DNA of 64,000 bases from Actinoplanes utahensis. Lineage in GTDB: Bacteria; Actinomycetota; Actinomycetes; Mycobacteriales; Micromonosporaceae. Below, piece after piece: positions 62,103 to 64,000 of the stretch (positions are counted from its first letter, which is position 1; the number at the start of each line of letters is the position of its first letter). The position numbers were made by a program, and so were the translations under genes. Where the stretch lies: NCBI RefSeq assembly GCF_016862455.1, contig NZ_BOMZ01000110.1, positions 1 to 64,000 on the forward strand, given 5' to 3'. The notes below the pieces were generated by a model, which was not told where the DNA came from, made no database searches, and was given only the letters and a program-made list of their open reading frames with translations.

Positions 62103-64000
62103 TCAGCGCAGTTCGAAAACGGTCACCGAGGTGGCCCGGAAGCGCACCGTGGCGAGCTGGTCGAGCTCCGGGGCGATCTTGCTGGCCCGGTTCACGGCGT
62201 AGAGCCAGCGGACGCCGTACCGATCCCGCAGCTCGGCCAGGCCGGCCGCGGTCGGCGCGGAGAAGGCCTCGTCGTTGAGCCGCCGGCGCTCCGGATCGGG
62301 CGACGGCTGCCGGTAGTACGGCAGCCCGTCGTCGCCGTGCCTCGACTGCGTCGCCGGCTGGTACGCCCAGCCTTCCAGCAGGACCGCGTGCTCGGTGTGC
62401 GCCGACACCCAGAACGACCGGTTGATGCACTTGTCGTCGGTGCGCACCATCTCGCAGTGCACGTTGGTGGCGACGATGTCCTCGGTGGGCGCGTTCCGGG
62501 CGAGCCAGGCGGCGGCCTTCATCTCGGCGGAGGTCACCCAGAACTGCTGCTTCGCCCCCTTCCGCGCCGGCAGCTTGCCGTCCGCGACGGACTGGGCGGT
62601 ACCGTTCATCAACCGGACCGTGGTGTTCACGCCCAGCCCGATGCCGAACGCGACCAGGACCGCCAGGCCGGCGCCGGCCAGGCCCTTCCAGCGCATCCGG
62701 CCGAGGCGCCAGAGGACGGCCCCGACGGCGATCACCGCGGCGAGGATCAGGAGCGGGCCGCCCAGGTTGGATCGCCAGTAGTCGCCGAACGGCAGGTTGC
62801 CGGGCCCGAACCGCCAGATCAGCGCGCCGACGATCCCGCCGAGCACCAGGCCGGACAGCACCACGACAGCGGTCCGGCGGGCCGGGGCGAGCGCGGCGAG
62901 CAGCCAGGCGGTCAGCGCGGCGCTCGCCGGGATGGCCGAGTACGCGAAGTAGAGCTGGCCGTTCGCGGTGTGGTTGATCAGCAGGGTGCCGGCCCATCCG
63001 GCGAGCACCATGCCGGCCAGCAGCCAGGCCGCCGGGTCGGCGCGGAGGTCCCGGCGCAGCAGGCCGAAGAGGCCGAGGAGTCGGCTGAGCTGGCTGATCA
63101 TGAAGCAGACGGCCACCGCCGGCAGGATCATCCGCTCGGACCAGGGCACCGCCGCCAGCTGGGTCGGGAAGAGCCCGCCGGTGCCGGGGATCGTGTCCCG
63201 GCCGGCCACGGCGAGGAACTCGCCCTTGAAGCTGAACGTGGCGCCGATCTGGATGCCGGCGCCGGAGCCGCCACCGGCCAGGAACGGCGCGGTGACCGCC
63301 AGCACCAGCAGGGTCCCGGCGGTGGCGGCGAGCAGGACGTCCGGCCGGCGGCGGCGGATCCACCAGGTCGCGGCGGACGCCAGCATCAGGCCGCCCAGCA
63401 GGACCGGCAGCGAACTGGACTTGCTGCAGGTGGCGACCAGGAGAAGCAGCCCGCCGAGGATCCAGCCCCCGCGGCCGATCCTCTCGCCTCGGGCGACGTC
63501 GATCAGCAGCGCCGCGACCGCCGCGACGAACGGGATGGAGAAGGTCAGGGTGGGGCTGTACCAGGGCTCGATGGTGACCGGGTAGCTGCCGAACCGCGGC
63601 CAGATCGACGCGACCGGCAGGGCGACGGCGACGAACGCGGCCACCGGCCCGGTCCACCAGACGCGGCCGGCCTGGCGGGCGAGCGCCGCGATCACCAGGA
63701 CCGAGGTGAGGACCACGGGCCCGGTCCACAGCCGCAGCATGACGACGGGGATCCCGACGCCGCTGATCATGCTGGCCGAGGCCCGGTACGCGTCGGAGAA
63801 CCAGTGGTACTTGAGCGGTTCACCGGCCATCTGCGGCTGCTGCGGCAGGATGGTGCGGCGCAGCTCCGCGGCGTTCGCCCAGTGGTAGTGGATGTCACCG
63901 AAGAGGGTGTGGGTCACCGGCGGCAGCGGGTTGGGCCCCCATTCCCAAGCGGCGATCATCACGATCGAGAGCACCATGATCGCGGCGATCAGCCAGGACC
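62103..64000 (-). CDS. polytopic membrane protein, partial (start beyond window)
   Basis: At least 632 residues; the reading frame is open to the window edge, so the N-terminus is missing. About twelve membrane helices (for example VVLTSVLVIAALARQAG, LGGLLLLVATCSKSSSLPVL, AVVVLSGLVLGGIVGALIWR), then a soluble C-terminal part (about 470-630) with VTSAEMKAAAWLARNAPTED, NRSFWVSAHTEHAVLLEGWA and LRDRYGVRWLYAVNRASKIA. The N-terminal lumen loop FGDIHYHWANAAELRRTILP and EPLKYHWFSDAYRASASMIS resembles GT-C type glycosyltransferases or the dolichyl-phosphomannose mannosyltransferase fold, but no catalytic Asp motif is proved. The product may be a lipid-linked sugar transferase. Confidence 0.7.
   Translation of the reverse strand, partial: SWLIAAIMVLSIVMIAAWEWGPNPLPPVTHTLFGDIHYHWANAAELRRTILPQQPQMAGEPLKYHWFSDAYRASASMISGVGIPVVMLRLWTGPVVLTSVLVIAALARQAGRVWWTGPVAAFVAVALPVASIWPRFGSYPVTIEPWYSPTLTFSIPFVAAVAALLIDVARGERIGRGGWILGGLLLLVATCSKSSSLPVLLGGLMLASAATWWIRRRRPDVLLAATAGTLLVLAVTAPFLAGGGSGAGIQIGATFSFKGEFLAVAGRDTIPGTGGLFPTQLAAVPWSERMILPAVAVCFMISQLSRLLGLFGLLRRDLRADPAAWLLAGMVLAGWAGTLLINHTANGQLYFAYSAIPASAALTAWLLAALAPARRTAVVVLSGLVLGGIVGALIWRFGPGNLPFGDYWRSNLGGPLLILAAVIAVGAVLWRLGRMRWKGLAGAGLAVLVAFGIGLGVNTTVRLMNGTAQSVADGKLPARKGAKQQFWVTSAEMKAAAWLARNAPTEDIVATNVHCEMVRTDDKCINRSFWVSAHTEHAVLLEGWAYQPATQSRHGDDGLPYYRQPSPDPERRRLNDEAFSAPTAAGLAELRDRYGVRWLYAVNRASKIAPELDQLATVRFRATSVTVFELR

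Overview
The window is high-GC DNA from an actinobacterium, most probably a member of the Micromonosporaceae close to Actinoplanes. The evidence is the codon bias, the many GTG starts, the actinobacterial type VII secretion (mycosin) proteins, the scpA-scpB-rluB and cmk-der housekeeping genes, a DUF574 methyltransferase, and repeated leaderless promoters (TANNNT placed 6-7 nt before the start codon). These assignments come from reading the sequence only; no database search was run.

Layout. Positions 1-8.2 kb are accessory: secreted or repeat-containing proteins of unknown role, then a three-gene type VII secretion remnant (mycosin protease, PPE/EspB-like protein, small WXG-like protein). Positions 8.35-11.97 kb hold a cas3 gene truncated at both ends, fused into an integrative-element remnant (excisionase-like HTH protein plus a tyrosine integrase broken by one ochre codon) that abuts tRNA-Pro(GGG). 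der and cmk follow. Positions 14.3-47.1 kb are a long metabolic and regulatory stretch: a FIST sensor/GGDEF cyclase pair, a tRNA-like gene, an acyl-CoA dehydrogenase/GntR/DUF2236 module with a shared direct-repeat operator, two secreted peptidases, and a beta-oxidation cluster (acyl-CoA synthetase, double-domain TetR regulator, thiolase, FadB-type protein). It continues with an ABC exporter, a malonyl-CoA synthetase-like enzyme, a GGDEF-EAL protein and a MacB-type efflux operon.

Positions 47.2-50.0 kb carry rluB-scpB-scpA. A glycerol catabolic cluster (two glycerol kinases around an IclR/GylR-like regulator, then glpD) lies at 51.1-56.7 kb. A MerR-like regulator, a degenerate M50-like membrane protein, parA, xerD, ald and a partial polytopic membrane protein fill the rest. 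The order ald-xerD-parA-scpAB-rluB-cmk-der looks like an ancestral block now split by accessory insertions.

Most unusual observations: (1) the two convergent-inverted glycerol kinase genes share a 201-bp tract with a single mismatch, forming an inverted repeat around the regulator that could support gene conversion or inversion; (2) at least five genes have short tandem duplications that include or touch their own stop codon; (3) a tRNA-like gene has an unusually long acceptor helix; (4) xerD appears to start at CTG in a CTGA overlap with ald; (5) a near-identical 22-bp motif precedes both the acyl-CoA synthetase and the thiolase gene; (6) a direct-repeat TTTGATA operator is shared by the GntR module.
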